From Lentisalinibacter salinarum (GTDB lineage Bacteria; Pseudomonadota; Gammaproteobacteria; Steroidobacterales; Woeseiaceae): a stretch of 64,000 nucleotides of DNA. How positions within the stretch are numbered: the first letter of the stretch is position 1; every line of letters starts with the position of its first letter. The notes under the pieces were generated by a model. The model saw nothing but the letters and a program-made list of their open reading frames with translations. It did not search any database and was not told the origin of the DNA. Shown here in pieces: positions 39,594-47,571 of the stretch. The translations under genes were made by a program, and so were the position numbers. The stretch lies in the NCBI RefSeq assembly GCF_040706555.1, contig NZ_JAPDRH010000003.1, positions 434,001 through 498,000 of the forward strand, in the 5' to 3' direction.

Positions 39594-39648
39594 TCTTCCC
39601 TCAAATTCCTCGCAAACTCAGAAAGTTAGCGAAGATAGTCCGACCGCT

Positions 39649-39670
39649 TGTGGTACAGGATTGTGGGACA
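39649..39670 (+). repeat. putative integrase arm-type sites, left end
   Basis: TTGTGGTACA (39649-39658) is followed 12 bp on by TTGTGGGACA (39661-39670). An 11-bp match, TTGTGGTACAG, lies at 56885-56895, 60 bp inside the other end. In the excised circle these would flank the core on both sides. Confidence 0.5.
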
Positions 39671-39689
39671 ATTCGTCGTGCAGAAAAGG

Positions 39690-40916
39690 CTATATTCTGC
39701 CGTCGGCATCCCCGTTCCACATCGGGTGTCCAATCAGGCTTGATCTAGGCCTTCGAAGGCTCTCAATGATTGCAGCCTCCGCGATCTCCGCAAGTAGCCC
39801 GCGCCTAACCGGCTCGACCCCGGACTGGCCGATCCCGAAGCCGGCGTAACTGGGCACTAGGCCCTCATGTAACAGGCCGGACCGACTCGCGTAGATTCGC
39901 TTCAACAACTCACGACGTAACGCGCGTAAGGTCCGCGTCCCGCGACGAATTCCGAACGCCTCCTCGAAATTGCCGTGCCGCACAACCTCATCGAGCTGGC
40001 TCGTGATCAGTTCTTCCAAGAACTCGACAAAACGCTTTGTGAGCTTCTGATCCTTCCACACGGCATTTGGCACCGTGAGCGACTCCGCGGCTGCGACGAA
40101 CAGAACGGTGGCGACGGGGTTGCTCTCTTGTCTGACCGCCGCTTCGTACGTCAACAGGGCCGCCTGCATCCGGCTAAACAAGGAGAAGTCCAAGGGTGCG
40201 AAGCTGAAGATGTCGAGAGAGACGCCCTTCCGGGCGAGCGTGTGTACAGCGGGGTCTATGCGCTTGCCCTCAAGTGCGGGGACCTTATCGGACGACGTTG
40301 GGAATGGGTGAGGAGGCAGCTCTACCGGGCGCCCAAGTGCAAACCCCACGATCGCGACCACCGGCTCGATGACCTTCTCCGCAATCGAAGACGAGAAGTG
40401 ACCCGGGCAGGGTCCCGGTATCGCCAGATGAACTTCGACTTTGGCCTTCGGCGCGAGGATCGCCTGCGGTGGCTTGACCTCCGGCTCTTCTTCGCTGAAC
40501 TCCAGCAGCACAAGCGTACCAAGTCGCCGCCAACCTTCGATCCGGACCTGCCTCCCGAGTCTGTCCAACAGACTGCTCAGGCCAGCCATAGGGCCAATCC
40601 GGAGCCCTACCTCGGCAACGGTCGACGAGTACCAAACGACGCCGCCCACGTCGCCAGCCTCAATGCGAGCAAGGGCCGCTTCGGCAACACGGTCGACGGC
40701 TTCCTGCCGCGTCGGGTCGCTCGCCTCAAACTTGAGGAAGGGGGCTTGCTCCACAAAGTGGGCAATCACGTGGAAGTCTGCACCGGATCCTAGGGTGAAC
40801 CGTTCGCCCCCGCTGCCGTACTGCGACAACTCCATGTCTTCTTCGCCACATAGGGCTCTGAACCAGTCGGCATACAAGCGGCGAAACCCTTCGCGGTCGA
40901 GTCTCAGCTCAGTCAC
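39690..40916 (-). CDS. HEPN-type protein, possible defence cargo
   Basis: A 408-residue protein with GTG start at 40916, 8 bp after the integrase stop. No N-terminal family was recognised. The C-terminal ~130 residues are helical and contain FVAAAESLTVPNAVWKDQK and ASRSGLLHEG, whose R345-x4-H350 matches the catalytic motif of HEPN RNases (as in Apea-like proteins of defence islands). This suggests an RNA-cutting abortive-infection role. HEPN is inferred from the motif and helical context; the rest could be a sensor domain. Location at the very end of the island fits cargo. Confidence 0.6.
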   Translation of the reverse strand: MTELRLDREGFRRLYADWFRALCGEEDMELSQYGSGGERFTLGSGADFHVIAHFVEQAPFLKFEASDPTRQEAVDRVAEAALARIEAGDVGGVVWYSSTVAEVGLRIGPMAGLSSLLDRLGRQVRIEGWRRLGTLVLLEFSEEEPEVKPPQAILAPKAKVEVHLAIPGPCPGHFSSSIAEKVIEPVVAIVGFALGRPVELPPHPFPTSSDKVPALEGKRIDPAVHTLARKGVSLDIFSFAPLDFSLFSRMQAALLTYEAAVRQESNPVATVLFVAAAESLTVPNAVWKDQKLTKRFVEFLEELITSQLDEVVRHGNFEEAFGIRRGTRTLRALRRELLKRIYASRSGLLHEGLVPSYAGFGIGQSGVEPVRRGLLAEIAEAAIIESLRRPRSSLIGHPMWNGDADGRI

Positions 40917-40924
40917 CGTTCCCG

Positions 40925-41914
40925 TTACCTCGAATCAAGAGATTCTACCGCTGACCGCAGATGGTCCAGCTCGAGATGCGCGTACCGCTCGGTGACCTGC
41001 GGGCTGGAGTGTCCGAGGATGGTCTGCACCTTATAGCAGTCGACCCCGGCCTGAACCATGCGGCTAGCCGCGGTATGTCGGAGCACATGAAGGGACACAT
41101 CCCGCAACCCCGCCCGGTTTCTCACCGCGGTAAATCGCCGGACACACCAGTCCTTCGCCTTCCGTGGGCCCAGCTGTCGCACCTCCCGCCACAGCCGGTC
41201 CTCCGTCAGCCACCGGAGAGCGTCACCGGCTGACCTCGTGAGAGGCACCGCCCGCGGTCTCGCGTTCTTCGTCTCGTGCAACACGAGAGCGTCCGAGACG
41301 ATGTCCTCTGGCTCCGTCCTGATGACCTCTGAGAGTCGGCACCCGGTATGGATTAGGACGGTGACTAGCCGATCCATCAGCTGCGACTCCTGCTCGCTGA
41401 GTGCTCCGTAGGCGGCCGCACGGAGAGTCGCCTCCTCCTCGTAGCTCAGATAGCGCACCCGCTTGTTCTTCACCGGCACGCGTGGCATCCGGGGCACCTG
41501 CTCGACGTTTCCGAGGTCTGCCGCGTGACGCAGCGCCCGAGAGATACACGAGAGGCGCCCGTTGATCGTGCTGGCGGCTAGACCCGCTGTGCGACACTCC
41601 GCTACCCACTCGTTCACCCGCCGGTACGTAATGGCGGCGGCTGGAGTATCGCCGAACCGGCGCCGCACGACGTCGACCAGGTACCACTGTTCGCCAGCGG
41701 ACCGAAGGTGGCGCCAGTGGTCGGCCCAACAGTCGTCCAGCGCATCCCCGAGCGTGTACTCGACGGCCTTCCCGCCGTCTACCTTCCCGGCCATGATGCG
41801 CTTGGCCTCCGCCAGAGCCTCCGCCTTGTTGCGCTTCCCAGTGCTGATCCGACCCCGGCCCCCCGACCGCAGGTCGAGCATCCAGATGCCGTTACTGCGC
41901 TTCGTGAGCTTCAT
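40925..41914 (-). CDS. tyrosine recombinase/integrase 1
   Basis: 329 residues. An N-terminal arm-binding and SAM-like core-binding domain (to ~150) precede the catalytic domain with R in HTGCRLSEVIR, K in HETKNARPRAVPL, H276-x2-R279 in LHVLRHT, H302 in GHSS and nucleophile Y311 in TERYAHL. All catalytic residues are present. Its ATG overlaps the preceding small gene's stop (ATGA). It probably integrates the left unit into tRNA-Glu. Confidence 0.95.
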   Translation of the reverse strand: MKLTKRSNGIWMLDLRSGGRGRISTGKRNKAEALAEAKRIMAGKVDGGKAVEYTLGDALDDCWADHWRHLRSAGEQWYLVDVVRRRFGDTPAAAITYRRVNEWVAECRTAGLAASTINGRLSCISRALRHAADLGNVEQVPRMPRVPVKNKRVRYLSYEEEATLRAAAYGALSEQESQLMDRLVTVLIHTGCRLSEVIRTEPEDIVSDALVLHETKNARPRAVPLTRSAGDALRWLTEDRLWREVRQLGPRKAKDWCVRRFTAVRNRAGLRDVSLHVLRHTAASRMVQAGVDCYKVQTILGHSSPQVTERYAHLELDHLRSAVESLDSR

Positions 41915-42111
41915 GTCCGTTCTCCGCCCTCCAGCGTCTGGATACAGTGGTACCGGGCACCCGCTTCGTCTGCCGCAGCGGGATCATAGAGCGCCTCAAC
42001 GCACTGCCTTATCAACTCCCTCCGAAAGTTCCTGTCACGCTCGCCATCGACGAAGATGGTACCTGCGAGCAACGCAGCGGCAATGATTACCGCAAGGCTC
42101 ATGTTGTTCAT
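41911..42111 (-). CDS. small membrane protein
   Basis: 66 residues beginning MNNMSLAVIIAAALLAGTIF, one hydrophobic helix, then a charged tail with two cysteines. It overlaps both neighbours by 4 bp (ATGA at each side), so it is part of the HTH-small protein-integrase unit. Function unknown. Confidence 0.65.
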   Translation of the reverse strand: MNNMSLAVIIAAALLAGTIFVDGERDRNFRRELIRQCVEALYDPAAADEAGARYHCIQTLEGGERT

Positions 42112-42365
42112 TCCTGGTTCTCCTCTGTCATGCCTCTTCGCGGCACCGTGATGTAGCCCTCGTGGAGTCCACACCGAAGCAAGTAAAGCTCCCAGAGCCC
42201 CGTCGGCATGCGCCGCTCATCGCGCAGCCAGTGCCTCACGGCCGGGACCGACACCCCAAGCAGGCCGGCCGTCGCTTTCTGCGTCTGACCTTGCCCTTTC
42301 ATCAGCCGCCGCAAGAGCGCGGGCGAATAGTCCGCAGGCCCGTACAGCGTCACTTGAATTACCAT
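42108..42365 (-). CDS. helix-turn-helix regulator
   Basis: 85 residues. RRLMKGQGQTQKATAGLLGV followed by SVPAVRHWLRDERRMP reads as an HTH of the Cro/C1 or YdaS type. GGAGA lies eight bases before ATG 42365; a longer start at 42386 is possible. It begins the unit that also encodes the small membrane protein and integrase 1, so it may control excision. Confidence 0.72.
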   Translation of the reverse strand: MVIQVTLYGPADYSPALLRRLMKGQGQTQKATAGLLGVSVPAVRHWLRDERRMPTGLWELYLLRCGLHEGYITVPRRGMTEENQE

Positions 42366-42453
42366 CAAGTTGCTCTCCACTTGCATGGTGGGAACGCGGA
42401 CCCCGGGGAGGCGTGTGGTGCGCCTGCGATCCCGGCTCCACCTCCCTCTGCTT

Positions 42454-42681
42454 CTACCGGGCACTGCCGCCGATATCGAACTCACCACGGCCTACCGCCT
42501 CCCACCTATCCCAGAGCCGGTCTCGTTTCGCACTCGGCTCGGTCGCCCGATCAGCGAAGAAATCCACCCGCTCTGGGGTCGTTGTATCCTCCTGCAGGTA
42601 CGCCGCAGCTTTGGAGTACTCCTGCAGCAGCGCCAGCGCCTCGTCTAGCGGCACCTTCAGCGCGTGTGGCTTCGTCGTCAT
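42454..42681 (-). CDS. small hypothetical protein
   Basis: 75 residues, hydrophilic and helical (LDEALALLQEYSKAAAYLQE, then DFFADRATEPSAKRDRLWDRW). GAGGAG precedes ATG 42681. Same direction as its neighbours. No family recognised. Confidence 0.6.
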   Translation of the reverse strand: MTTKPHALKVPLDEALALLQEYSKAAAYLQEDTTTPERVDFFADRATEPSAKRDRLWDRWEAVGRGEFDIGGSAR

Positions 42682-42747
42682 GTTCTCGTCTCCTCATGCT
42701 TGGTTGTGGTGATGGCGGCCATATGACCACCGAGGCACCCCCGCTGG

Positions 42748-42951
42748 TCACTCAGCCCGGCCCAGGCGGTAGACGGCGTAACGCCGGCCCTCCTCGTCAG
42801 TCTTGAGAAACCTCTCGATGTTGTGCCCTTCCCGCTTCAGCACGCTAACCCGTTTGGGTAGGTCCTGAATCCGGTAGAGGTCGAAGGCGGCCCGGCCGGT
42901 GAGCCATCCAGTCTCCTTCAGGTGGCGGATGACGATCTCTTCCTGTCGCAT
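42748..42951 (-). CDS. small winged-helix protein, first gene after the operator region
   Basis: 67 residues. IVIRHLKETGWLTGRAAFDL followed by LPKRVSVLKREGHNIERF and a short beta pair (GRRYAVYRLG) matches the HTH_39-type DNA-binding domain of phage and satellite proteins. GAGGAGGTT lies against ATG 42951. It is transcribed from a promoter with a palindromic operator at 43034-43050, so it may be autoregulated. Confidence 0.75.
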   Translation of the reverse strand: MRQEEIVIRHLKETGWLTGRAAFDLYRIQDLPKRVSVLKREGHNIERFLKTDEEGRRYAVYRLGRAE

Positions 42952-43028
42952 AACCTCCTCTTCGCCGCCGTAGTGGGGACCGCCCAAGTACCGGCAGTGC
43001 GGTGATCCGTACCAACGCAAGGGTCAAA

Positions 43029-43057
43029 ATTATATGATCCAACGGATCATTTTTAAA
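43029..43057 (-). promoter_or_regulatory. leftward promoter with operator between -35 and -10
   Basis: On the minus strand TTTAAA (43057-43052), 17-bp spacer and perfect TATAAT (43034-43029). The spacer is almost filled by the palindrome at 43034-43050, so a bound repressor would block polymerase. Confidence 0.65.
43034..43050. promoter_or_regulatory. operator palindrome 1
   Basis: ATGATCC-AAC-GGATCAT: a perfect 7-bp inverted repeat with a 3-bp spacer. It overlaps the leftward promoter. Confidence 0.75.
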
Positions 43058-43193
43058 AGTGCTGCTTGGGCTTGATAGAGAGTTCCTTTGTCGGAACAGT
43101 TCCGAGACCGAACTGATCCCACTTTGGAACGCTATTGCTAGACAATATGAACGCCTCCACAGGCTAAACAAATGACAATAAACGATCATGTGC

Positions 43194-43210
43194 ATGCTCC
43201 AATGGATCAT
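43194..43210. promoter_or_regulatory. operator palindrome 2
   Basis: ATGCTCC-AAT-GGATCAT: the same operator as at 43034 with one mismatch in the left arm. A GATCAT half-site lies just before it at about 43184. Two sites about 160 bp apart suggest co-operative or looped repression. Confidence 0.7.
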
Positions 43211-43736
43211 ATAAAAGGAAAAAGCAGTGACGCGGTGAGTGGCCGGCGGTGATCTGCAGGTGTCTCCGCTGGTGATCTGAGGATGCCTATGTCGTGTATC
43301 TACACGCGCTTCGCAGTTGCGATACGGCAAAACAGATCGGCGAGCAGAGGGGAACAACATCGCAGCCACCCCCGCGACCCCGCCGGAGCGCCCTTCCCCA
43401 CCACGTCCAATGCCACCCCGCCGGATCCCCAATCCGGCGCGAACCCAGCAACGGCGCGGCCTGTCGAGGTGGTGTGCCATGGTGATGTGCCGCGAGGTGC
43501 CCAGCGGTGGTCATGTGAAGGTGGGGAGGGCCCCATGGGGGGAATCGGGGCGCGGACTTACGTAAGAGGTCGTTCGCGTAATTGCATCAAATATCCGGCC
43601 TCTGGACCCCGCAGCACCCAAGGTTCCACCCTCCGTCCACCCAGGGCCGCATCCTGCCGCTCCTGGACGATCTCCTGCCGGCCCTGCCCTGGGGCCTCCC
43701 TCCCCCAGCGTCCCTCACAGGCCCTCACAGGGCATG

Positions 43737-44111
43737 TCAGCCGGTGGAACCCACGGGTTCGCCTCTAGTGACCTTCCCGGTGCTCGCGTCGCCGTTCCAC
43801 TGCATGTCCTTCCCCTCGAGGAGACCCTGGTGGTGATCCAGGCGGCGGATCAGCTGTCGCCGGCGGTCGGGATCGGTCTCGCACTGCAGCTCGGCCTTCA
43901 GATCGGCCACCAGTTGCTCCCGGGATCGCGTCTTGCCGGGCTCCTTTTTGCCCCTCCATGTGCTGTTTCCATACAGCTCACCCTTTTCCCGGGCAACAGC
44001 TCGGTCTCCGCAATGGAAGCAAATGTCCTTGGGTTGACCCTCCACCAGTCCGAAGATGAATGAGGGGTGGGAGCCATGGCACCGGGGGCAGTACCTCATC
44101 CGGGCAGCCAT
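43737..44111 (-). CDS. zinc-ribbon small protein
   Basis: 124 residues. CPRCHG and CFHCGD form a four-cysteine zinc ribbon at residues ~8-35; the rest is charged and helical. It overlaps the next upstream gene's stop by 16 bp. Typical of small phage or satellite proteins; function unknown. Confidence 0.65.
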   Translation of the reverse strand: MAARMRYCPRCHGSHPSFIFGLVEGQPKDICFHCGDRAVAREKGELYGNSTWRGKKEPGKTRSREQLVADLKAELQCETDPDRRRQLIRRLDHHQGLLEGKDMQWNGDASTGKVTRGEPVGSTG

Positions 44112-44425
44112 GATCGGGCCACCGCTCTGTAGGTCTCGGCCAGTCGAAGCCCCACGAGCGCAGGCAGCTGATCACGGGTGGCACCGGCTGCCAACAAGTC
44201 GCGGGCTAGCTGCTCGGCCTCCTGGGCCACGTCGCGGGCCATGCGGTCGGCTCGACGCGCCCGCCACCGCGCCTGCTCGCAGTTTCGGCACCGATGATTC
44301 AGGCCGTCAGGTGCAGAAGCGTCGCGGTGGTACTCCGCGGCGACTTTGATAGCGTGACAGGCAGAGCACCGCTTTAGGCCATCGGCCAGGTGATAGGTGC
44401 GGCCTTTGTGGTCAGTCAGTATCAT
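44096..44425 (-). CDS. zinc-finger small protein
   Basis: 109 residues. CSACHAIKVAAEYHRDASAP and CRNCEQARWRARR form a compact treble-clef-like site, similar to the short zinc-finger proteins of phages with an HNH-like finger but without its catalytic histidines. A long helix follows. GAGGA upstream of ATG 44425. Confidence 0.65.
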   Translation of the reverse strand: MILTDHKGRTYHLADGLKRCSACHAIKVAAEYHRDASAPDGLNHRCRNCEQARWRARRADRMARDVAQEAEQLARDLLAAGATRDQLPALVGLRLAETYRAVARSWLPG

Positions 44426-44444
44426 GTCGTCATCCTCGTCTTCG

Positions 44445-44639
44445 TCACTCGCTGGCCTGGAATCGGAGCACTACCTTGCCATCAGGGCCTGGGTGCTCCG
44501 TAATCCCGCCACCCAGATTCCGGATGGGTGCCGGCGTGCCATGTACGGGTCGGTCCAGAGGCTTGCCGTGACCGATCCTCTCCAGCTGGCGAACGGTGTC
44601 GGGGAACATCTTCCGCAGCGGGGAACCTCCCCAGCTCAT
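44445..44639 (-). CDS. small hypothetical protein
   Basis: 64 residues, basic in the first half. Its ATG overlaps the stop of the gene at 44636 (ATGA). No family recognised; accepted because of the coupling and shared direction. Confidence 0.5.
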   Translation of the reverse strand: MSWGGSPLRKMFPDTVRQLERIGHGKPLDRPVHGTPAPIRNLGGGITEHPGPDGKVVLRFQASE

Positions 44640-44953
44640 CGTGACAGCTCCGTGACCTCACCGGCCTCGAGGACACGAGCGAACCAGCCGCGGAACTCTT
44701 CCGGATCGACGTTGCCGGCGATCACGGTTGGGTGCATGCCCTCGCGATTCCAGTGACCCTCGGCTCTGTTCCGAAGGGCTACCACCTCGGTGCGCGGGCG
44801 GTTGGTCAGGTTGGCCAGCTCATCGAAGTACCGCTTGGTCACAGCTCGCCGCTTGTCCGTGTCGGCAAAGGGTGCGCCAGAGGCCACGGCGTAGTCCTCA
44901 CTGAGGGCATCCAGCGTCTTCTTGATGGTGGCGGCGGATGGGCTCTTGGTCAT
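44636..44953 (-). CDS. small hypothetical protein
   Basis: 105 residues, helical and charged (SAATIKKTLDALSEDYAVA, YFDELANLTNRPRTEVVALR). AGGAGACCCCA precedes ATG 44953, an excellent ribosome site. Divergent from the gene at 45000 across only 46 bp, so the two share a promoter region. Confidence 0.65.
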   Translation of the reverse strand: MTKSPSAATIKKTLDALSEDYAVASGAPFADTDKRRAVTKRYFDELANLTNRPRTEVVALRNRAEGHWNREGMHPTVIAGNVDPEEFRGWFARVLEAGEVTELSR

Positions 44954-44999
44954 TGGGGTCTCCTTGGGAGCTGTTGGGGGAGTTAGGTATCATTCCGCC

Positions 45000-45392
45000 A
45001 TGCCTATGACGCGGCTGAGCGAGCAGATGCGCATCCACCGATCGATTAATGAACCGAGACGCCAAGGCCTAACTTTCGACGAGAAGTGGCGCCAAGACGA
45101 CCGTGGGCTGATCACCTGCTGGGAGATAGGACGTGACCTCCGGGAGCACGGCGATGAGCGGGCAAAGCGGGCGGATAAAGGCGAGCTTCCGATCCTCCCA
45201 TACAAGGGCGGTCGGGATGCGCCTATCAAGGCGAAACGAAAGTATGGCGTGCTGTCTTACTACGCGATGTGGCTCGGGCTACGAGGCGAAGACCTCGACG
45301 TCGATCCGGATGAGGAAGTGGAACTGACCTGCACGAAGACGGGTAATCGAGTGGTCTTTACGCTGGACTACGATAAGTATAAGAGCGCCTAG
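45000..45392 (+). CDS. hypothetical protein
   Basis: 130 residues, no recognised family. Contains KWRQDDRGLITCWEIGRDLR, PYKGGRDAPIKAKRKYG and a C-terminal beta-rich ELTCTKTGNRVVFTLDYDK. Starts at ATG 45000, with an in-frame ATG two codons later. Convergent with the exonuclease-BRCT gene, 6 bp between the two. Confidence 0.6.
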   Translation: MPMTRLSEQMRIHRSINEPRRQGLTFDEKWRQDDRGLITCWEIGRDLREHGDERAKRADKGELPILPYKGGRDAPIKAKRKYGVLSYYAMWLGLRGEDLDVDPDEEVELTCTKTGNRVVFTLDYDKYKSA

Positions 45393-45398
45393 ACACGC

Positions 45399-46259
45399 CT
45401 ATGCGGTGTCGACAAGCTTCTTGAAGTCGGTCTCACGGATGATGCGGATTGATTGTCCCTTTTCGACCAGCTCGAGTGCTTTACGATGTTTCGAGCTTCG
45501 GCGGTGTCCGGCGAGTTTTGTGACATCTTGATCGCCGACGACGAGCAGCGTTGTATTCTTGGTGACTCCGGATGCGACCGTACAACCCACGCTCGCAGCC
45601 AAGTCGGCGGCGTGTCGTCTGGGGATCTCGAGGCTGCCGGTAAACACAAGGATCTCGCCATGCAAGGGTCCGTCGGGGTTACCGTCGCGGCGGACGGGTT
45701 CACTGGGTGCCGCGGTCGGGTCGATCGGCTGGTTCACCCGCACGAGCCACTGATCAAGGTCCAGCCCTGTCTCCTCCATGGCCGCCAGTATGATGTAGCC
45801 CGCCGCCTTCGCGTCCTCCAGCGCATCGTGGTGCCTGAAGGTGTATCCGAGCGTCTTGCAGACGTTGGCGAGGCCGTAGCCCTTGCGGGCAAACTGCGAC
45901 CACGCTCGTCGCGCGACCCGGGCCGAGTCCAGCCATGCGGCGATTGGTGGTCGGAGTGAGAATCGACTCATGGCCTGCTCGACAGCCATGCGATCAAAGT
46001 ATGTATGACAGACGGCAATCGAACCGCCCAAGTAGGCATCTAGTGTGTCGTACAAGTCCGCAATGGATGGCGAGCCCTGAACCGTGAACGTGTTAATTCC
46101 ATGGATCGACACATTCATCGGGTCGAAATGGTCTTGCGGGTCTACGTAGCTGAACCACTCGTCAGCAAGCTCGCCGTTTGCGAACTTGGCAATACCAACC
46201 TGACAGATGGAAGCCAAGTCTGCGTTAGCTGTCTCGACGTCGATTGCTACGAAGTTCAT
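45399..46259 (-). CDS. DEDDh 3'-5' exonuclease fused to a BRCT domain
   Basis: 286 residues. An N-terminal DnaQ-like exonuclease (to ~175) has the acidic motif FVAIDVETANA (D-x-E), a middle CHTYFDRMAVEQ and HHDALEDAKAAG with the catalytic H and D. The C-terminal ~85 residues read as BRCT (GEILVFTGSLEIPRRHAADLAASVGCTVASGVTKNTTLLVVG), like that of NAD-dependent ligases. Such proteins act in DNA repair or proofreading. The start MNFVAIDVE at 46259 is preceded by AAGGAACGGAGC. Confidence 0.88.
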   Translation of the reverse strand: MNFVAIDVETANADLASICQVGIAKFANGELADEWFSYVDPQDHFDPMNVSIHGINTFTVQGSPSIADLYDTLDAYLGGSIAVCHTYFDRMAVEQAMSRFSLRPPIAAWLDSARVARRAWSQFARKGYGLANVCKTLGYTFRHHDALEDAKAAGYIILAAMEETGLDLDQWLVRVNQPIDPTAAPSEPVRRDGNPDGPLHGEILVFTGSLEIPRRHAADLAASVGCTVASGVTKNTTLLVVGDQDVTKLAGHRRSSKHRKALELVEKGQSIRIIRETDFKKLVDTA

Positions 46260-46586
46260 GCTCCGTTCCTTCCCGCGTCGTGCATTCGACCGCAACACTA
46301 TCCTAGGGTGGCAGTCCCCGCGGCATCGTGAAACACCGAATTTCACCACAGAACGTATCGAGTATGATGCCCGCTATCGACCCGAAGGGGTCGCGAGATA
46401 CTAACGCCAAAATGAGATACTTGTCGTGTCATCAACTGGAGCGGTCAGATACTATTCCCCGGTTATTGCCGCTTGCCAAGTCGGGCAGATCTCGACGGCG
46501 CACGAAAGATGATTGCTATCGCGCTCTTTGCGTACTGCGGATAAAGGATTGCTTGCNGCCGATTCAAGACGCAGCTGTGCTTTAGA
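46260..46586. other. AT-richer gap with one unresolved base
   Basis: No convincing gene is visible in this 327-bp stretch. Base 46557 is n. Base use differs from the chromosome, and it may hold the promoter of the following plus-strand gene and that of the exonuclease gene. Confidence 0.4.
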
Positions 46587-47396
46587 TTGAGACTCCCAAC
46601 GGTGAATGAAGCGCTATACAAGCACTTTGTCAACTTGAAGAGAGACGACAAGTTGGTCCTTTTCAAGCAAGAGCTCAACCCTCCAGATTTGTCAAAAATT
46701 ATGGTGTTCGAGATCCATTGGACGCATGATCGTGTCGATGGCGATTTGATTTTCGGGCAAATGGATATCCCCGAGATAGGGAATTTCGATATCGACGCAT
46801 ACATTTACCGAAATTGCGAAGTTCAGCGCCCCGGTGTCCCTGATTCCGTTTGGTTATCGCCTACAGACATAAGAAGGAGCACGCTCATACCTGAGTTGGG
46901 TCATTTGACGGGCGGGCCCCTATACGTAAAAAAATTGGCACCGTCTCAAATAAGTACAAGATCCGACCGACGTGACAGCTTGGCAAATTACAAGGGTCCA
47001 ACTGTTGTTTGTTTTTCTCGAGACGAGCACGATGCAATCCTACGGTGGCAAAACGGTATACGCGAGAAAGGGTTTAAGAGTTCTTTTCCAAATGAATCTT
47101 ACGTCGACTACAAGCGCGCCTTATGGCATCCATTGTCATCCGATGTAGAGTCAGGTGGATTGATGCTGCATATTGAGATCCAACGACAGCGGAAAGGGGT
47201 GTTCGCGAAAGAATATTCAATTTATGTCAACGATAACTCGTTTCGGGGAAGTCGGACTAATCCGTGTGTAAGGTTCGCACGTCCGTGGTCGACGTTGATC
47301 ATGCGTGAGACCTTAGAGACATTTGATGAGTTGCGGAACGCTATGGATCACGCGGTCGATCAAGTAACTCAACGTAACTCCAGATACCTAGCATAA
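46587..47396 (+). CDS. hypothetical protein of low-GC origin
   Basis: Up to 269 residues, soluble, mixed alpha-beta, no recognised family. Start uncertain: TTG 46587 or GTG 46602, neither with a clear ribosome site. GC content and codon use differ from the core genes, indicating foreign origin. Phrases such as VVCFSRDEHDAILRWQNGIR and GGLMLHIEIQRQRKG give no functional clue. Followed by the HTH-HNH gene. Confidence 0.6.
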   Translation: MRLPTVNEALYKHFVNLKRDDKLVLFKQELNPPDLSKIMVFEIHWTHDRVDGDLIFGQMDIPEIGNFDIDAYIYRNCEVQRPGVPDSVWLSPTDIRRSTLIPELGHLTGGPLYVKKLAPSQISTRSDRRDSLANYKGPTVVCFSRDEHDAILRWQNGIREKGFKSSFPNESYVDYKRALWHPLSSDVESGGLMLHIEIQRQRKGVFAKEYSIYVNDNSFRGSRTNPCVRFARPWSTLIMRETLETFDELRNAMDHAVDQVTQRNSRYLA

Positions 47397-47571
47397 AGCG
47401 CCGTCGGTAAGTATGACCCACTAGCGGCAACGGTCTTCCAGCCGACTGTTCGTCAATTACCGCTTGTGGTCGCGAATTCACTCCTTCCAGACAAAGTAGT
47501 GACTGTTCAGGGGCACTGCGTGTTGGTCAGGCGACCGCTTTCATGGTGTGTAGCGAGTGCTCTAATCAAGC

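Larger units (their letters stand above)
43021..43736. other. 716-bp control region without a recognised gene
   Basis: The left part (43021-43215) is AT-rich with a leftward promoter and two palindromic operators. The right part (43216-43736) is GC-rich with repeated words (GGTGATCTG twice, GGTGATGTG, GGTCATGTG, and two copies of CCCTCACAGG). Open frames there have low-complexity, non-protein-like composition. A rightward untranslated transcript from near 43210 is possible but unproven. Confidence 0.5.

Noticed and set aside
43240..43520. GGTGATCTG-like words as a CRISPR or iteron array
   Set aside because: Spacing is irregular (about 20 to 200 bp) and copies are imperfect; not a CRISPR array, and too few for a confident iteron call. 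Kept only as a note.
43283..43768. Plus-strand 161-codon frame after operator 2
   Set aside because: Rich in Pro, Ser, Arg and Thr, no ribosome site, overlaps the zinc-ribbon gene; does not look like protein.
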